Shown here piece after piece: positions 17,959 to 27,898 of a stretch of 64,000 nt of DNA (within the stretch, counting starts at the first letter, position 1; the number at the start of each line of letters is the position of its first letter). Both the position numbers and the translations under genes were made by a program. Under the pieces are notes generated by a model. The model saw only the letters and a list, made by a program, of their open reading frames with translations, was not told where the DNA came from and searched no databases. Location of the stretch: NCBI GenBank assembly GCA_016790575.1, contig JAEUOU010000001.1:32110-96109 (forward strand), read 5' to 3'. This stretch comes from Burkholderiaceae bacterium (GTDB taxonomy: Bacteria > Pseudomonadota > Gammaproteobacteria > Burkholderiales > Burkholderiaceae_C).

Positions 17959-19749
17959 TCAGAATGCGTCGAGCGCCATCGCCAGCGTGCCTTCTGCGCC
18001 GCTGACGACACTGTCGCGCAGACCCGGGGTGCGGCTGAGCAGGTGGTCACCGTAGAAGCGCGCCGTAGCCACTTTGGCTTGCATGAAGGGCACATCGTTG
18101 CCCGACGCGATCTGCTCCAGGGCGACCAGCATCGAGCGGCCGAGCTGCCAGCCGGCCATCAGGTTGCCGGCCAGCATCAGGTAGGGCACGCTGCCCGCGT
18201 AGGCGGCGGCCGGGTTGGCGCGCGACTGCGCAGCGATGAAATCGACCACATCCAGGAATGCCTGGCGCGCGGCACGCAGGCGCTGGCCCAGGGCCTTGGC
18301 GTCAGCATGGGCATGTGCCAGCAACTGCGACTCGGTGGCTTCGATCTGCGCGGCGATGGCACGCGCGGTCTGACCACCGTCCCGACCGGTCTTGCGACCC
18401 ACCAGGTCATTGGCCTGAATCGCGGTTGTCCCTTCGTAGATGGTGAGAATCTTGGCATCGCGGTAATACTGGGCAGCACCGGTTTCTTCGATGAAGCCCA
18501 TTCCGCCATGGACCTGGACGCCGAGCGAGCTGACCTCCAGACTCATTTCGGTGCTGTAACCCTTGACCAGCGGCACCATGAATTCGTAGAAGACGGCATT
18601 TTGTTTGCGCACTTCGGCATCCGGATGGTGGTGCGCAGCGTCGTAGGCGGCGGCAGCCACACTGGCCATGGCCCGGCAACCCTCGGTAGCGGCGCGCATG
18701 GTCATCAGCATGCGACGCACGTCCGGATGGTGAATGATGGGGCCGGCCGCGTTCAGGCTGCCATCGACCGGGCGGCTTTGGACGCGATCGCGGGCATAGA
18801 CGACGGCCTTCTGATAGGCCCGCTCCGAGATGGCGATCCCCTGCACGCCCACCCCATAACGGGCGGCGTTCATCATGATGAACATGTATTCGAGGCCGCG
18901 ATTCTCCTGGCCCACCAGGTAACCGATCGCCCCGCCATGGTCGCCGTACTGCAGCACGGCGGTCGGGCTGGCCTTGATGCCCATCTTGTGTTCGATGCTC
19001 ACGCAGTGCACATCGTTGCGCGCACCCAGGCTGCCATCGGCATTCACGAGGAATTTGGGCACCACAAACAGGGAGATGCCCTTGACGCCTTCTGGCGCGC
19101 CCTGCACCCGGGCCAGCACCAGATGCACGATGTTCTGTGCCATGTCGTGCTCGCCGTAGGTGATGAAGATCTTGGTGCCGAAGATCTTGTAGGAGCTGTC
19201 AGGCTGCGGCTCGGCACGGGTACGGACTGCGGCCAGATCGCTGCCCGCCTGCGGCTCGGTGAGATTCATGGTTCCGGTCCACTCGCCGGAAACGAGCTTT
19301 TCGAGATAGACCGCCTTCAGTTCGTCGCTGCCGGCCGTCAGCAGCGCCTCGATCGCCCCATCCGTCAGCAGCGGACAGAGCGCAAAACTCATGTTGGCGG
19401 CATTGATCATCTCGCCGCAGGCAGCGCCGATCGTCTTGGGCAAGCCCTGCCCGCCGAAGTCGGCCGGGTGCTGCAGCCCTTGCCAGCCACCGGCAGTGAA
19501 CTGGGCATAGGCCTCGCGAAAACCCGGTGTGGTGGTGACCTTGCCATCATGGAAAGACGAGGGGTATTTGTCCCCTTCCCAGTTCAGCGGGGCGATGACC
19601 CCCTCGTTGAACTTGGCGCACTCTTCCAGGACGGCCTGCGCGGTCTCCAGCCCGGCATCTTCAAAACCGGGAATACGGGCAACCTGGTCAATGCGGGCCA
19701 GGTGCTCGATGTTGAACAACATGTCCTTGAGGGGGGCTTGGTAGGTCAT
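17959..19749 (-). CDS. Acyl-CoA dehydrogenase with C-terminal extension
   Basis: A 596-residue FAD enzyme of the long subgroup that carries an extra C-terminal domain. Typical motifs are [31 protein letters not shown], the catalytic-base region with [15 protein letters not shown] (as [15 protein letters not shown]), and [20 protein letters not shown]. It passes electrons to ETF, whose two genes follow upstream on the same strand (etfB, etfA, then this gene). Relatives act on fatty acyl-CoA or methylmercaptopropionyl-CoA; substrate cannot be set from sequence. ATG 19749 follows GGAGA. Confidence 0.9.
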   Translation of the reverse strand: MTYQAPLKDMLFNIEHLARIDQVARIPGFEDAGLETAQAVLEECAKFNEGVIAPLNWEGDKYPSSFHDGKVTTTPGFREAYAQFTAGGWQGLQHPADFGGQGLPKTIGAACGEMINAANMSFALCPLLTDGAIEALLTAGSDELKAVYLEKLVSGEWTGTMNLTEPQAGSDLAAVRTRAEPQPDSSYKIFGTKIFITYGEHDMAQNIVHLVLARVQGAPEGVKGISLFVVPKFLVNADGSLGARNDVHCVSIEHKMGIKASPTAVLQYGDHGGAIGYLVGQENRGLEYMFIMMNAARYGVGVQGIAISERAYQKAVVYARDRVQSRPVDGSLNAAGPIIHHPDVRRMLMTMRAATEGCRAMASVAAAAYDAAHHHPDAEVRKQNAVFYEFMVPLVKGYSTEMSLEVSSLGVQVHGGMGFIEETGAAQYYRDAKILTIYEGTTAIQANDLVGRKTGRDGGQTARAIAAQIEATESQLLAHAHADAKALGQRLRAARQAFLDVVDFIAAQSRANPAAAYAGSVPYLMLAGNLMAGWQLGRSMLVALEQIASGNDVPFMQAKVATARFYGDHLLSRTPGLRDSVVSGAEGTLAMALDAF

Positions 19750-19833
19750 GGAATGTCTCCGGGATTCGATCAATCGGGGGGCCGATGGAAAAAAGGGCAT
19801 CACGGTGGATGCCCCTGGAATGGTGGTGGATGC

Positions 19834-20766
19834 TCAAAGCGCCTTGACCAGTTCCGGCACCGCCGCAAACAGGTCGGCCTCCAGGCCGTAGTCGGCCACG
19901 GAGAAGATCGGCGCCTCGGGGTCCTTGTTGATCGCCACGATCACCTTGGAGTCCTTCATGCCGGCCAGGTGCTGGATGGCGCCGCTGATGCCGGCGGCGA
20001 TGTACAACTGCGGTGCCACGATCTTGCCGGTCTGGCCGACCTGCAGGTCGTTGGCGGCGTAACCCGCGTCCACCGCGGCACGGCTGGCACCAATAGCGGC
20101 GCCCAGCTTGTCGGCCAGCGGCGTCATCACTTCGTTGAATTTCTCGCTGCTGCCCAGGGCGCGGCCGCCGGAAACGATGATTTTGGCTGCCGTCAGTTCC
20201 GGACGATCACTCTTGGCGATTTCGCTGCCCAGGTAGGTGGTCTTTGCACTCGCTGCCACGGCCGCAACGGTTTCAACGGTGGCGCTGCCGCCGGTGGCGG
20301 CCGCAGCGTCGAATCCGGTGGTCCGCACGGTGATCACCTTGACCGCGTCGGCGCTTTGCACCGTGGCAATGGCGTTGCCGGCGTATATCGGGCGCTCAAA
20401 GGTGTCGGCACTCTCCACCTTGGTGATTTCGCTGATCTGCGCGACATCGAGCCGGGCCGCGACCCGCGGGCCGATGTTCTTGCCCGATGCGGTGGCCGGC
20501 AGCAGGATGTGGCTGTAGGAGGCGGCAAGCGTCAGGATCTGAGCGGTGATGTTTTCCGCCAGGCCATGGGCAAAGCCTTCGCCGTCGGCATGCAGGACTT
20601 TGGCGACGCCGGCGATCTGCGCGGCGGCGGCCGCTGCGGCGCCAGCGTGGTGGCCGGCCACCAGCACATGCACATCACCGCCGCAGGCTGCGGCAGCGGT
20701 GACGGTGTTGAGCGTTGCACCCTTGATGGAGGTGTTGTCGTGCTCGGCGATGACAAGAGCGGTCAT
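19834..20766 (-). CDS. etfA: Electron transfer flavoprotein, alpha subunit
   Basis: A 310-residue FAD-binding subunit. It starts [20 protein letters not shown] and has the conserved C-terminal FAD domain with [35 protein letters not shown], and [17 protein letters not shown], ending in the signature [20 protein letters not shown]. With EtfB it carries electrons from acyl-CoA dehydrogenases to ETF-quinone oxidoreductase. It lies 37 bases after etfB and precedes the dehydrogenase gene in an operon. Confidence 0.97.
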   Translation of the reverse strand: MTALVIAEHDNTSIKGATLNTVTAAAACGGDVHVLVAGHHAGAAAAAAAQIAGVAKVLHADGEGFAHGLAENITAQILTLAASYSHILLPATASGKNIGPRVAARLDVAQISEITKVESADTFERPIYAGNAIATVQSADAVKVITVRTTGFDAAAATGGSATVETVAAVAASAKTTYLGSEIAKSDRPELTAAKIIVSGGRALGSSEKFNEVMTPLADKLGAAIGASRAAVDAGYAANDLQVGQTGKIVAPQLYIAAGISGAIQHLAGMKDSKVIVAINKDPEAPIFSVADYGLEADLFAAVPELVKAL

Positions 20767-20803
20767 GTTCGGTTTTCCTCGGAATCGTTGCGGGCGGCGG
20801 CGG

Positions 20804-21559
20804 TCAGATGACCTTGGCTTCGTTCTTGAGCTTGTCCACCAGTGTGGCGACATCGGGCACCTTGATGCCGGCGCCCCGCTTGGGTGGTTCGCAAACCTTC
20901 AGGGTTTTCAGGCGCGGGCTCACATCCACACCCAGGTCTTCAGGCTTGACGGTTTCCAGCGGCTTTTTCTTGGCCTTCATGATGTTGGGCAATGTCACGT
21001 AGCGCGGTTCGTTCAGGCGCAGGTCGGTCGTGATGATTGCAGGCAGGGACACTTCCAGTGTTTCCAGGCCACCGTCGACCTCACGGGTGACTTTGGCTTT
21101 GTCGCCGGCCAATTCCACCTTCGACGCAAAAGTCGCCTGCGGCAGATCGGCCAGCGCCGCCAGCATCTGGCCGGTCTGGTTGGCGTCGTCATCAATGGCC
21201 TGTTTGCCAAGGATCACCAGTCCAGGTTGCTCTTTGTCGATGAGCGCTTTGATCAGCTTGGCCACCGCCAGTGGCTGCAGTTCCAGGTCTGCCGGTGTCT
21301 CGACCAGAATTGCGCGGTCCGCGCCGATAGCCATCGCAGTGCGCAGCGTTTCCTGGCACTGCGTCACACCACAGGAAACGGCAATGATCTCGGTGGCCAC
21401 GCCTTTTTCCTTCAGGCGAACGGCTTCTTCGACGGCAATCTCGTCAAACGGGTTCATGCTCATCTTGACATTGGCGATGTCAACGCCAGTGTTGTCGCTC
21501 TTGACTCGAACCTTGACGTTGTAGTCCACCACACGCTTGACGGGGACGAGGATTTTCAT
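20804..21559 (-). CDS. etfB: Electron transfer flavoprotein, beta subunit
   Basis: A 251-residue AMP-binding subunit starting [19 protein letters not shown], with [20 protein letters not shown], the AMP-site region [19 protein letters not shown] and the recognition loop [20 protein letters not shown]. It is the first gene of the etfB-etfA-acyl-CoA dehydrogenase run and follows a perfect 20-base palindrome that may be its operator. Confidence 0.97.
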   Translation of the reverse strand: MKILVPVKRVVDYNVKVRVKSDNTGVDIANVKMSMNPFDEIAVEEAVRLKEKGVATEIIAVSCGVTQCQETLRTAMAIGADRAILVETPADLELQPLAVAKLIKALIDKEQPGLVILGKQAIDDDANQTGQMLAALADLPQATFASKVELAGDKAKVTREVDGGLETLEVSLPAIITTDLRLNEPRYVTLPNIMKAKKKPLETVKPEDLGVDVSPRLKTLKVCEPPKRGAGIKVPDVATLVDKLKNEAKVI

Positions 21560-21589
21560 GACGGCGGCTCCAGGAGTTGGTGTTTTGAT

Positions 21590-21609
21590 TGACGTTTACG
21601 TAAACGTCA
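21590..21609. promoter_or_regulatory. Perfect 20-bp palindrome upstream of etfB
   Basis: TGACGTTTACGTAAACGTCA is fully self-complementary and lies 30 bases before the etfB start. It resembles the operator I recall for LiuR, a MerR-type regulator of branched-chain amino acid and acyl-CoA degradation in proteobacteria. No liuR gene is in the window. Confidence 0.65.
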
Positions 21610-21667
21610 CATTCTAGGACGAATCGCAATGGTCGAATAGAACGATCGTGCTTTTTTCATTATAGGT

Positions 21668-21698
21668 GGCGCAGACTCTTAGTTTAGAGTCACGCGCC
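21668..21698. promoter_or_regulatory. Inverted repeat in the etfB-dctP divergent region
   Basis: GGCGC-A-GACTCT, a six-base loop, then AGAGTC-AC-GCGCC form a two-part stem. There is no T-run, so an operator is more likely than a terminator. The regulator is unknown. Confidence 0.4.
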
Positions 21699-21835
21699 AA
21701 AACCCGCTGTCCATGCGACGACATTTGATTTACCGACCGCATGGTTGGTTAATTCGGGAAAGCCACTAGAACGAAACCGCAGCCGGGCGGGTACATTGCG
21801 CACTGCAACAAACTGCTGCTTTCGGAGAACCCCGC

Positions 21836-22852
21836 ATGAAGACCTTCGCCCTTTCCGCCGTCACCGCCGCCGCCTTGTTCAGTGCGGGTGGCGTCAGTGC
21901 CCAGACCGTGTTCACGGTGTCCAGCTGGTTGCCACCAACCCACACTCTGAGCATGGCTCAAAAGGAATGGTGCGACCAGCTAGAGAAAAACAGTAGCGGG
22001 AGAATGAAATGCAACATCTTGCCCAGAGGCGTGACCGCTGCTCCCGGAACCTACGATGCAGTCAAGAACGGCCTGGCCGACATTTCGTACACGGTTCATG
22101 GCTACACACCGGGGCGCTTTGTGCTGACCCAGATGTCCGAACTACCGTTTCTGGGCAACAACGCGGAACCGGTAGCAGTGGCTTTCAATCGCATTGCCAG
22201 CAAATACCCGGAATTCGCAGCCGAACATGTGGGAGTCAAGGTTCTTTCCTACTTCACCCACGGTCCTGGCATTGTCTTCAACACCAAACGGCCAATCGCC
22301 AAAGTGGAAGACCTTTCCGGTTTGAAGTTTCGGGTCGGTGGCGGCATGGTCAACGAGATTGCCAAGACCCTCGGCATGAACGTCACACTCAAGCCGGCGC
22401 CGGATTCCTATGAGCTGTTGTCCACCGGTGTGATGGATGGGACGCTCTTCCCGGCCGAGTCGACGGAGTCGTTCAAAATCGACAAGATCATCCGCCACGC
22501 AACAACCTTCCCCGGTGGTCTATACAACACCAGCTTTGTCTTCATGATGAACAGTGCTAAGTTCGACAAGCTGTCGCCGGAAGACAAAAAGGTCGTCGAT
22601 GCGCTCAGCGGGGAGCCCGCCGCGCGGATCTTTGGACGCGGCTGGGACAAGGTCGACACCCGCGCGTTTGGACTCATGCAGGCCAACGGCGTGGTTGTGA
22701 CCAAGGCGGACGCCAAATTCGTTGCCGACGTCAAGAGCAAAACTGCCGGCCTGGAACAGAACTGGGTGAAGGCCGCCGAAGCAAAGGGACTTAAGAATGC
22801 CTCAAAAGTTCTGGCGGATTTCCGAGCCGAAATCGCCAAACTCGAGAAGTAA
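21836..22852 (+). CDS. dctP: TRAP transporter solute-binding protein (DctP family)
   Basis: A 338-residue periplasmic binding protein with a signal peptide ending GGVSAQT. DctP features include FTVSSWLPPTHTLSMAQKEW at the N-terminus, the conserved arginine region LSGLKFRVGGGMVNE that binds a substrate carboxylate, and VMDGTLFPAESTESFKI. It delivers a carboxylate-type ligand to DctQM. It is the first gene of a TRAP operon; a strong hairpin separates it from dctQ. Ligand identity is not predictable. Confidence 0.93.
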   Translation: MKTFALSAVTAAALFSAGGVSAQTVFTVSSWLPPTHTLSMAQKEWCDQLEKNSSGRMKCNILPRGVTAAPGTYDAVKNGLADISYTVHGYTPGRFVLTQMSELPFLGNNAEPVAVAFNRIASKYPEFAAEHVGVKVLSYFTHGPGIVFNTKRPIAKVEDLSGLKFRVGGGMVNEIAKTLGMNVTLKPAPDSYELLSTGVMDGTLFPAESTESFKIDKIIRHATTFPGGLYNTSFVFMMNSAKFDKLSPEDKKVVDALSGEPAARIFGRGWDKVDTRAFGLMQANGVVVTKADAKFVADVKSKTAGLEQNWVKAAEAKGLKNASKVLADFRAEIAKLEK

Positions 22853-22895
22853 GTCACTCCTAAAAAACTTGATTGTCACCGCGCAAAGGCGGGCC

Positions 22896-22928
22896 GGCGG
22901 TACTTGCAACGCATGTACCGCCTTTTTT
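22896..22928 (+). terminator. Intrinsic terminator or attenuator between dctP and dctQ
   Basis: GGCGGTAC, an 11-base loop, GTACCGCC and then six T. The stem is a perfect 8 base pairs. It sits inside the TRAP operon, 14 bases before the dctQ start, so it probably reduces expression of the membrane subunits relative to the binding protein. Confidence 0.8.
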
Positions 22929-22941
22929 CCTCGGAGTGTCC

Positions 22942-23424
22942 TTGAAACGCCTTCTTGAAGCGAGCTGCGGTCTTCTGGCCGGGTTAGCACTCTTCTCCAT
23001 CATGGCCCTGACCTTCCTCGACGTCAGCGGCCGAAAACTGCTCGATCACTCCATCACCGGATCACTCGAACTGACCGAGTTGCTCATGGTAGTGGTCATA
23101 TTTGCCTCGCTGCCACTGGTTTCCTTGCGCGGAGAACATGTTGTGTTCGACTCACTGGATTCCTACCTGCCGGACACTGTCCGTAAAGTTCAGCGCATCA
23201 TCGTCAACCTGATCTGTGCAATCGCCTTGATCGGACTGGGCTGGCTGATGTGGAGAACCGGTGGAGACTTCAGTGAAAGTCGGGAGACGACTGCCCAACT
23301 CGGCATCCTGAAAGCGCCGTTCGTCTACGGCATGGGCATCTTGTGCGCGTTGACCGGTCTCGTGCATCTTTCATTGATCGTGAGCGGTGGCAACGACTCT
23401 AGTAGCGACGGGGGCACGCTGTGA
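22942..23424 (+). CDS. dctQ: TRAP transporter small permease subunit (DctQ family)
   Basis: A 160-residue inner-membrane protein with four predicted helices (around LLAGLALFSIMALTFLDV, LLMVVVIFASLPLVSL, IIVNLICAIALIGLGW and FVYGMGILCALTGLVHL). The family motif for this subunit, FLDVSGRKLLDHSITGSLEL, is present. The TTG at 22942 is chosen because CGGAG lies 6 bases upstream; a longer frame runs through the terminator and is unlikely to be translated. Its stop overlaps the dctM start as GTGA. Confidence 0.88.
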   Translation: MKRLLEASCGLLAGLALFSIMALTFLDVSGRKLLDHSITGSLELTELLMVVVIFASLPLVSLRGEHVVFDSLDSYLPDTVRKVQRIIVNLICAIALIGLGWLMWRTGGDFSESRETTAQLGILKAPFVYGMGILCALTGLVHLSLIVSGGNDSSSDGGTL

Positions 23425-24713
23425 CCGAAGCCCTCATCGGATTTTTCGCCATCTTTGTCATGGCATTGCTTCGTATCCCGCTGGCTTTTGCCATGGGCAC
23501 CGTCGGCATTGTTGGCATGGGGCTCACTCGGGGATGGATGCCCGCAATGGCCAGCACAGCCCAGGTCGTCCATGAGACCGGTTTCGCCTATCTGCTTTCC
23601 GTGATCCCGTTGTTCATCCTGATGGGCAACTTTGTTGCGCGCGCCGGTTTGGCCCATGAATTGTTCCGGGCGGCCTACATGTTCATCGGCCACCTGCGCG
23701 GGGGGCTCGCCCACGCGACCATCCTGGCCTGTGCCGGTTTCGGAGCCATCTGCGGCTCGTCCATCGCCACTGCCGCGACCATGAGCAAGGTCGCTTACCC
23801 GTCGATGAAAAAGCTGGGCTACAGTGACACCTTGTCGACCGGCGTCATTGCGGCGGGCGGCACACTGGGAATCATGATTCCCCCGTCGACGATCATGGTG
23901 ATTTATGGGATCGTCACGGAAACCCACATCGGGAAACTTTTCGCGGCCGGTGTGATCCCGGGTCTGTTGACCGCGTTGCTCATGATGGTCGGTATTGTCA
24001 TCATGGCGTCACATGATCCCGAGCATGCGCCGGCGGGTGAGAGAGCAAGCTGGCGAGAACGTTTGGCGGCGCTTCGGGGTATCTGGGGCGTCCTGCTGTT
24101 GGTTTTTGTGGTCCTCGGCGGCATTTATGGCGGCGTCTTTACCGCCACAGAAGGGGCCGGGATGGGTGCGGCTGGCGCATTTCTGTTTGCGCTTGCGCGA
24201 CGGGCGCTCACGGTCCGGGTCTTACTCGAGATCCTCGCCGAGTCCGCGCGAACCACCGCCATGCTATTCACCCTATTGATCGCGGCCAACCTGTTCTCAA
24301 ATTTTGTCAATTTCACAACAATGCCGGGTGATCTGAAGGAGTGGATCGTCCACCTGAACATGTCGCCCATCATGCTGGTTGGAGCCATGATGTTCATCTA
24401 CATTCTTCTGGGGACCGTCATGGAAGAACTGAGCATGGTTCTCTTGACCATTCCGCTGTTCTTTCCGATCGTGGTATCCCTAGGTTTTGACCCCATCTGG
24501 TTCGGGGTTCTGATCGTCATGGTGATCCAGATCGGTCTGATCTCGCCCCCGGTGGGCATGAATCTGTTTGTGATCAATACGCTGCTCCCCCGCGTTGGCC
24601 TGATCAGCATTTTTCGGGGCGTCTGGCCGATGGTGATCGTTCAAATCATTACCTTGGTGATCCTGATGGCCTTCCCGTCCCTCAGCTTGTGGCTGCCCTC
24701 GTTCATGCGCTAA
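23421..24713 (+). CDS. dctM: TRAP transporter large permease subunit (DctM family)
   Basis: A 430-residue inner-membrane protein with about a dozen hydrophobic segments. Characteristic stretches are IPLFILMGNFVARAGLAHEL, CAGFGAICGSSIATAATMSK and GGTLGIMIPPSTIMVIYGIV, and late in the protein TIPLFFPIVVSLGFDPIWFG and ISPPVGMNLFVINTL. It is the sodium-coupled transport channel. Its GTG overlaps the dctQ stop. Confidence 0.95.
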   Translation: MTEALIGFFAIFVMALLRIPLAFAMGTVGIVGMGLTRGWMPAMASTAQVVHETGFAYLLSVIPLFILMGNFVARAGLAHELFRAAYMFIGHLRGGLAHATILACAGFGAICGSSIATAATMSKVAYPSMKKLGYSDTLSTGVIAAGGTLGIMIPPSTIMVIYGIVTETHIGKLFAAGVIPGLLTALLMMVGIVIMASHDPEHAPAGERASWRERLAALRGIWGVLLLVFVVLGGIYGGVFTATEGAGMGAAGAFLFALARRALTVRVLLEILAESARTTAMLFTLLIAANLFSNFVNFTTMPGDLKEWIVHLNMSPIMLVGAMMFIYILLGTVMEELSMVLLTIPLFFPIVVSLGFDPIWFGVLIVMVIQIGLISPPVGMNLFVINTLLPRVGLISIFRGVWPMVIVQIITLVILMAFPSLSLWLPSFMR

Positions 24714-24775
24714 GAATTGCCGACCCAGAACGGACGTTTGGCGTTGGCCTCAAGTTTCCCCGACGTGGTAGAAGG

Positions 24776-26053
24776 TCAATTGGAAGGCTGGGTATGAACC
24801 ACCCGCTGCGGAAACGGAATCTCCACCTGCTCCCTCCGGAACGCCTCCAGGATCGCAATGTTGATGGCAGAGCGGACATTGAGCTGGCCGTTCTCGGGGT
24901 CGGCAATCCAGTAGCCCAAGGTAAATTCCAGGCCGTCGGCACCGAAGGCGGACAGGGATGCAGTGGGGGCGGGGTCACGAAGAACCCGCTCCTCCTGTAG
25001 AGCAGCTGCCAGCAGCAATTCGCGTACTTTGGCGATATCGCTGCCGTAACCGACGGAAACCACCGTTGTCTGCAAGACACGGCTGTCAGCCAGGGACAGG
25101 TTCTCCACACGGTTCGTGATCAGCAGCTCGTTGGGCACGATGGCCTCGCGTCCGGTCATCGAGCGGATCACGGTGTAGCGGGCCTTGATGTCCGAGATGC
25201 GTCCCTCGAAGTTGTCCACCCGCACGTTGTCGCCGATCCGCATGCTGCGCTCGGCAAGGATGACAAAACCACTGACATAGTTGGCCGCGAGCCGCTGCAG
25301 GCCCAGGCCCACGCCGACACCCAAGGCCCCGCCCAGCACCGACAAGGCCGTCAGGTCTATGCCCACCGCGGAAAGCGCCAGCAACAGGCCCACCAGCAAC
25401 AGAAGAGCCCGCGTCGCATTGCTTGCCGCCATCCGCAGGGACAGGTCACCGCCCCGTGCCTCGCGCAACAGGCGCGACTCGATCGCCGACGACACCCACA
25501 GAGCCACAATCAGCACGGCGCCCGCTGTCAGCGCGCCCTCGATCATGGTGCGGACTGAAATATGCGATGAGCCCACCTTCCAGGTGATCTGGTCAAGTTC
25601 GTCGAGCACCAGGGGCAGCAGGCCACTCACCCACATGACCATGGCGCCCCAGGCGACCCAGGAGATCGTTCGCTCCAGCACGACGATCCATCCGGTCGAC
25701 GCAAAAGCCAGATGCAGCACCTTGACACCCATCCGGATCGCCGCCAGTGCCATCAGGGCCGGGATTGCGACATGAAACAAGGCACCACCCGCCGGGAAGT
25801 AGCGCGCCACCAGTCCCCGCGCAATGACGGCCAGACCCAGCCACAAAAAGGGAAACAGTACGCCGTCAACCAGACGGCGCCCGAACAGGACCGAACGGGT
25901 GCGCTTCTCTGCGGCGGCCGGCCGCATCAGGGCGACCAGCCCAGCGGCCGCCAGCGCACAAACGGCCAGCGCACCCAGCCCCACCAGGGAAGCCGGCTGC
26001 AGCAAGGCGGCGAACCAGTCCCCCAGATCGTCCACCCGCTTCACGCCCGCCAT
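24776..26053 (-). CDS. MscS family mechanosensitive ion channel
   Basis: A 425-residue inner-membrane protein with several N-terminal helices followed by the MscS core. The pore helix region is ALSVLGGALGVGVGLGLQRL, then AANYVSGFVILAERSMRIGD and the beta domain VRVDNFEGRISDIKARYTVI with the EAIVPNELL motif. It is longer than E. coli MscS by about 140 residues, all extra membrane segments at the N-terminus. It protects against sudden osmotic downshift. Its start overlaps the end of the upstream enoyl-CoA hydratase gene by 13 bases. Confidence 0.92.
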   Translation of the reverse strand: MAGVKRVDDLGDWFAALLQPASLVGLGALAVCALAAAGLVALMRPAAAEKRTRSVLFGRRLVDGVLFPFLWLGLAVIARGLVARYFPAGGALFHVAIPALMALAAIRMGVKVLHLAFASTGWIVVLERTISWVAWGAMVMWVSGLLPLVLDELDQITWKVGSSHISVRTMIEGALTAGAVLIVALWVSSAIESRLLREARGGDLSLRMAASNATRALLLLVGLLLALSAVGIDLTALSVLGGALGVGVGLGLQRLAANYVSGFVILAERSMRIGDNVRVDNFEGRISDIKARYTVIRSMTGREAIVPNELLITNRVENLSLADSRVLQTTVVSVGYGSDIAKVRELLLAAALQEERVLRDPAPTASLSAFGADGLEFTLGYWIADPENGQLNVRSAINIAILEAFRREQVEIPFPQRVVHTQPSN

Positions 26054-26859
26054 GACGCTGGTCGCTTGTCGATGAACGCCTGCACACCCTCTTGCGCCAC
26101 ATCCAGGGCCAGATTGCAGGCCATGGTCTGGCCCGCAAGCTGGTAGGCCGCCTCAATTCCCATCTCGCGCTGACGGTAGAACAGATCCTTGCCCATGGCA
26201 ACCGCATCCCGCGGTTTGTCCAGGATCGCATCCACCAGCCCGGCAACGGCTTGGTCGAGATCAGCCTCGGCAACGGCCCGGTTGATCAGCCCGCATTCGA
26301 GCGCCTGCCGCGCATCGAGGAATCCGCCGGTGAGGAGCATCTCAAGGGCTTTTTTGGGCGGGATGGAGCGCACCAGGGGCACGCTCGGGGTGGAGCAGAA
26401 AAGGCCCAGATCAATGCCGTTGACACCGAACCGTGCCGTGTCGGCGGCAACCGCCAGGTCACATTGGGCCACCAGCTGACACCCGGCGGCCGCCGCCACC
26501 GCCTGCACCCGTGCAATCACCGGTACCGGGAGCTTCTGGATGGACAGCATCAGCCGGGAACACCGAGCAAACAAGTCCTGATAGTAGGCCAGCTCCGGGC
26601 GGGCCTTCATTTCGCGCAGGTTGTGCCCGGCACAGAAGGCCTTGCCGGTCGCAGCCAGGACGACGACCCGCGCGCGCGGGTCGTCACGCACGCCATCCAG
26701 GGCGGACTGCAAAGATGCCAGCATGGATTCACCGAGCACATTCAACGACCTAGGGGCATTGAGCGTAATTGTGTGGACTCCGCGCGAATCGCTGGCGTGC
26801 AAAAGCTCCGGCGCCTCCGCTGCGGCCGGTGAACGGGAAACGGGTGATTCGAGGTTCAT
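26041..26859 (-). CDS. Enoyl-CoA hydratase/isomerase family protein, ECHDC3-like
   Basis: A 272-residue crotonase-fold protein. The oxyanion-hole segment AFCAGHNLREMKAR and VQAVAAAAGCQLVAQCDLAV are clear. The two catalytic glutamates of true hydratases are missing: the first is Gln in GCQLVAQCD and the second falls in FGVNGIDLGLFCSTPSVPLV without Glu. The GLFCSTP signature matches the ECHDC3 branch. It may therefore bind acyl-CoA without classical hydration. ATG 26859 is used; the frame opens at 26877. Confidence 0.85.
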   Translation of the reverse strand: MNLESPVSRSPAAAEAPELLHASDSRGVHTITLNAPRSLNVLGESMLASLQSALDGVRDDPRARVVVLAATGKAFCAGHNLREMKARPELAYYQDLFARCSRLMLSIQKLPVPVIARVQAVAAAAGCQLVAQCDLAVAADTARFGVNGIDLGLFCSTPSVPLVRSIPPKKALEMLLTGGFLDARQALECGLINRAVAEADLDQAVAGLVDAILDKPRDAVAMGKDLFYRQREMGIEAAYQLAGQTMACNLALDVAQEGVQAFIDKRPASWRA

Positions 26860-26913
26860 CCGCGCATTCTGGCCCAAAATGCGACGATCCCGTAAATCCC
26901 CGAAAGGCGCCGC

Positions 26914-27867
26914 TCAGGCGCCCGCCAGTGCCGCCACGTGCGCCTCGACACTGCGCGCCAGAGCGTTCAGGTTGTAGCCCCCCTCCAGGCAGCTGACAAC
27001 ACGTCCGTGGGCGTGGCGGTCGGCAATATCGACCAGTCGGTGAGTGATCCAGGCATAGTCCGCCTCGACCAGCCCAAGCTGGCCCAGGTCGTCGTCGCGG
27101 TGGGCATCGAAGCCGGCGCTGATGAACAGCATCTGGGGCCGAAACCGCTCCAGGCGCGGCAGCCACATCACGTCGATGAGCTCCCGGATGTCCATGCCCG
27201 AGGTGTAGGCCGGGACCGGCATGTTGATCAGGTTGGCCGCGTTCGACCGGGAGCCGCCGACGGGATAGAACGGGTGCTGATAGAAGCCACACATGAGGAT
27301 GCGGTCGTCGCCCGCCACAATATCTTCCGTGCCATTGCCGTGGTGGACATCGAAGTCCACGATCGCCACGCGCTCCAGCCCGTGCCGGTCCAGCGCATAC
27401 CGGGCGGCAATCGCCACATTGTTGAAAAAGCAAAAACCCATGGCCTTCTCGCGGGTGGCGTGGTGGCCGGGTGGGCGGACGGCGCAAAAAGCGCGACTCA
27501 TTTCACCGGCGATCACCGCATCGGTCGCGTCCAAGGCGGCGCCCGCGGCGGCCAGCGCTGCGTCCCAGGTGTGGATATTGAGCGTCGTGTCCGGATCAAC
27601 CGGGGTGTGGGTTGGCCCACCCGCGTCGATTTCCTCTCGCAGCACCTCGGTCAAACCCCGCAGTGCCGCGACATGGAACCGATCGTGCGCCAGCTCGACG
27701 TCCGTCAATGATGCGGGATTGCTTTCCCGCCAGAGCAGACGGTCACCGAAATGCGCGGCGCGCAGGCGTTTTTCGATCGCGACCAGGCGGTCGGGGCATT
27801 CGGGATGCCCGGCGCCCATTTCGTGGCGCAGACAGTCGGCATGGGTAAATAGACCGGTAGGACGCAT
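26914..27867 (-). CDS. Histone deacetylase-like amidohydrolase
   Basis: A 317-residue zinc hydrolase of the arginase/deacetylase fold. Motifs are RPPGHHATREKAMGFCFFNN (charge-relay His pair), VAIVDFDVHHGNGTEDI (zinc Asp and His), LFISAGFDAHRDD (zinc Asp) and SCLEGGYNL with the transition-state residue. Bacterial members remove acetyl groups from polyamines or other small amides, or act on acetoin-type substrates. An ATG at 27900 would overlap the divergent MoxR start; 27867 is preferred but has a weak ribosome site. Confidence 0.88.
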   Translation of the reverse strand: MRPTGLFTHADCLRHEMGAGHPECPDRLVAIEKRLRAAHFGDRLLWRESNPASLTDVELAHDRFHVAALRGLTEVLREEIDAGGPTHTPVDPDTTLNIHTWDAALAAAGAALDATDAVIAGEMSRAFCAVRPPGHHATREKAMGFCFFNNVAIAARYALDRHGLERVAIVDFDVHHGNGTEDIVAGDDRILMCGFYQHPFYPVGGSRSNAANLINMPVPAYTSGMDIRELIDVMWLPRLERFRPQMLFISAGFDAHRDDDLGQLGLVEADYAWITHRLVDIADRHAHGRVVSCLEGGYNLNALARSVEAHVAALAGA

Positions 27868-27898
27868 CGAGGACTCGTTTTTCGGGTAACGTCGTGCC

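Noticed and set aside
17644..20811. A 1055-codon open frame on the plus strand
   Set aside because: It lies opposite the acyl-CoA dehydrogenase, etfA and part of the nitronate monooxygenase gene. Its translation is rich in Gly, His, Arg and Asp with no domain, as expected for the complement of GC-rich coding DNA.
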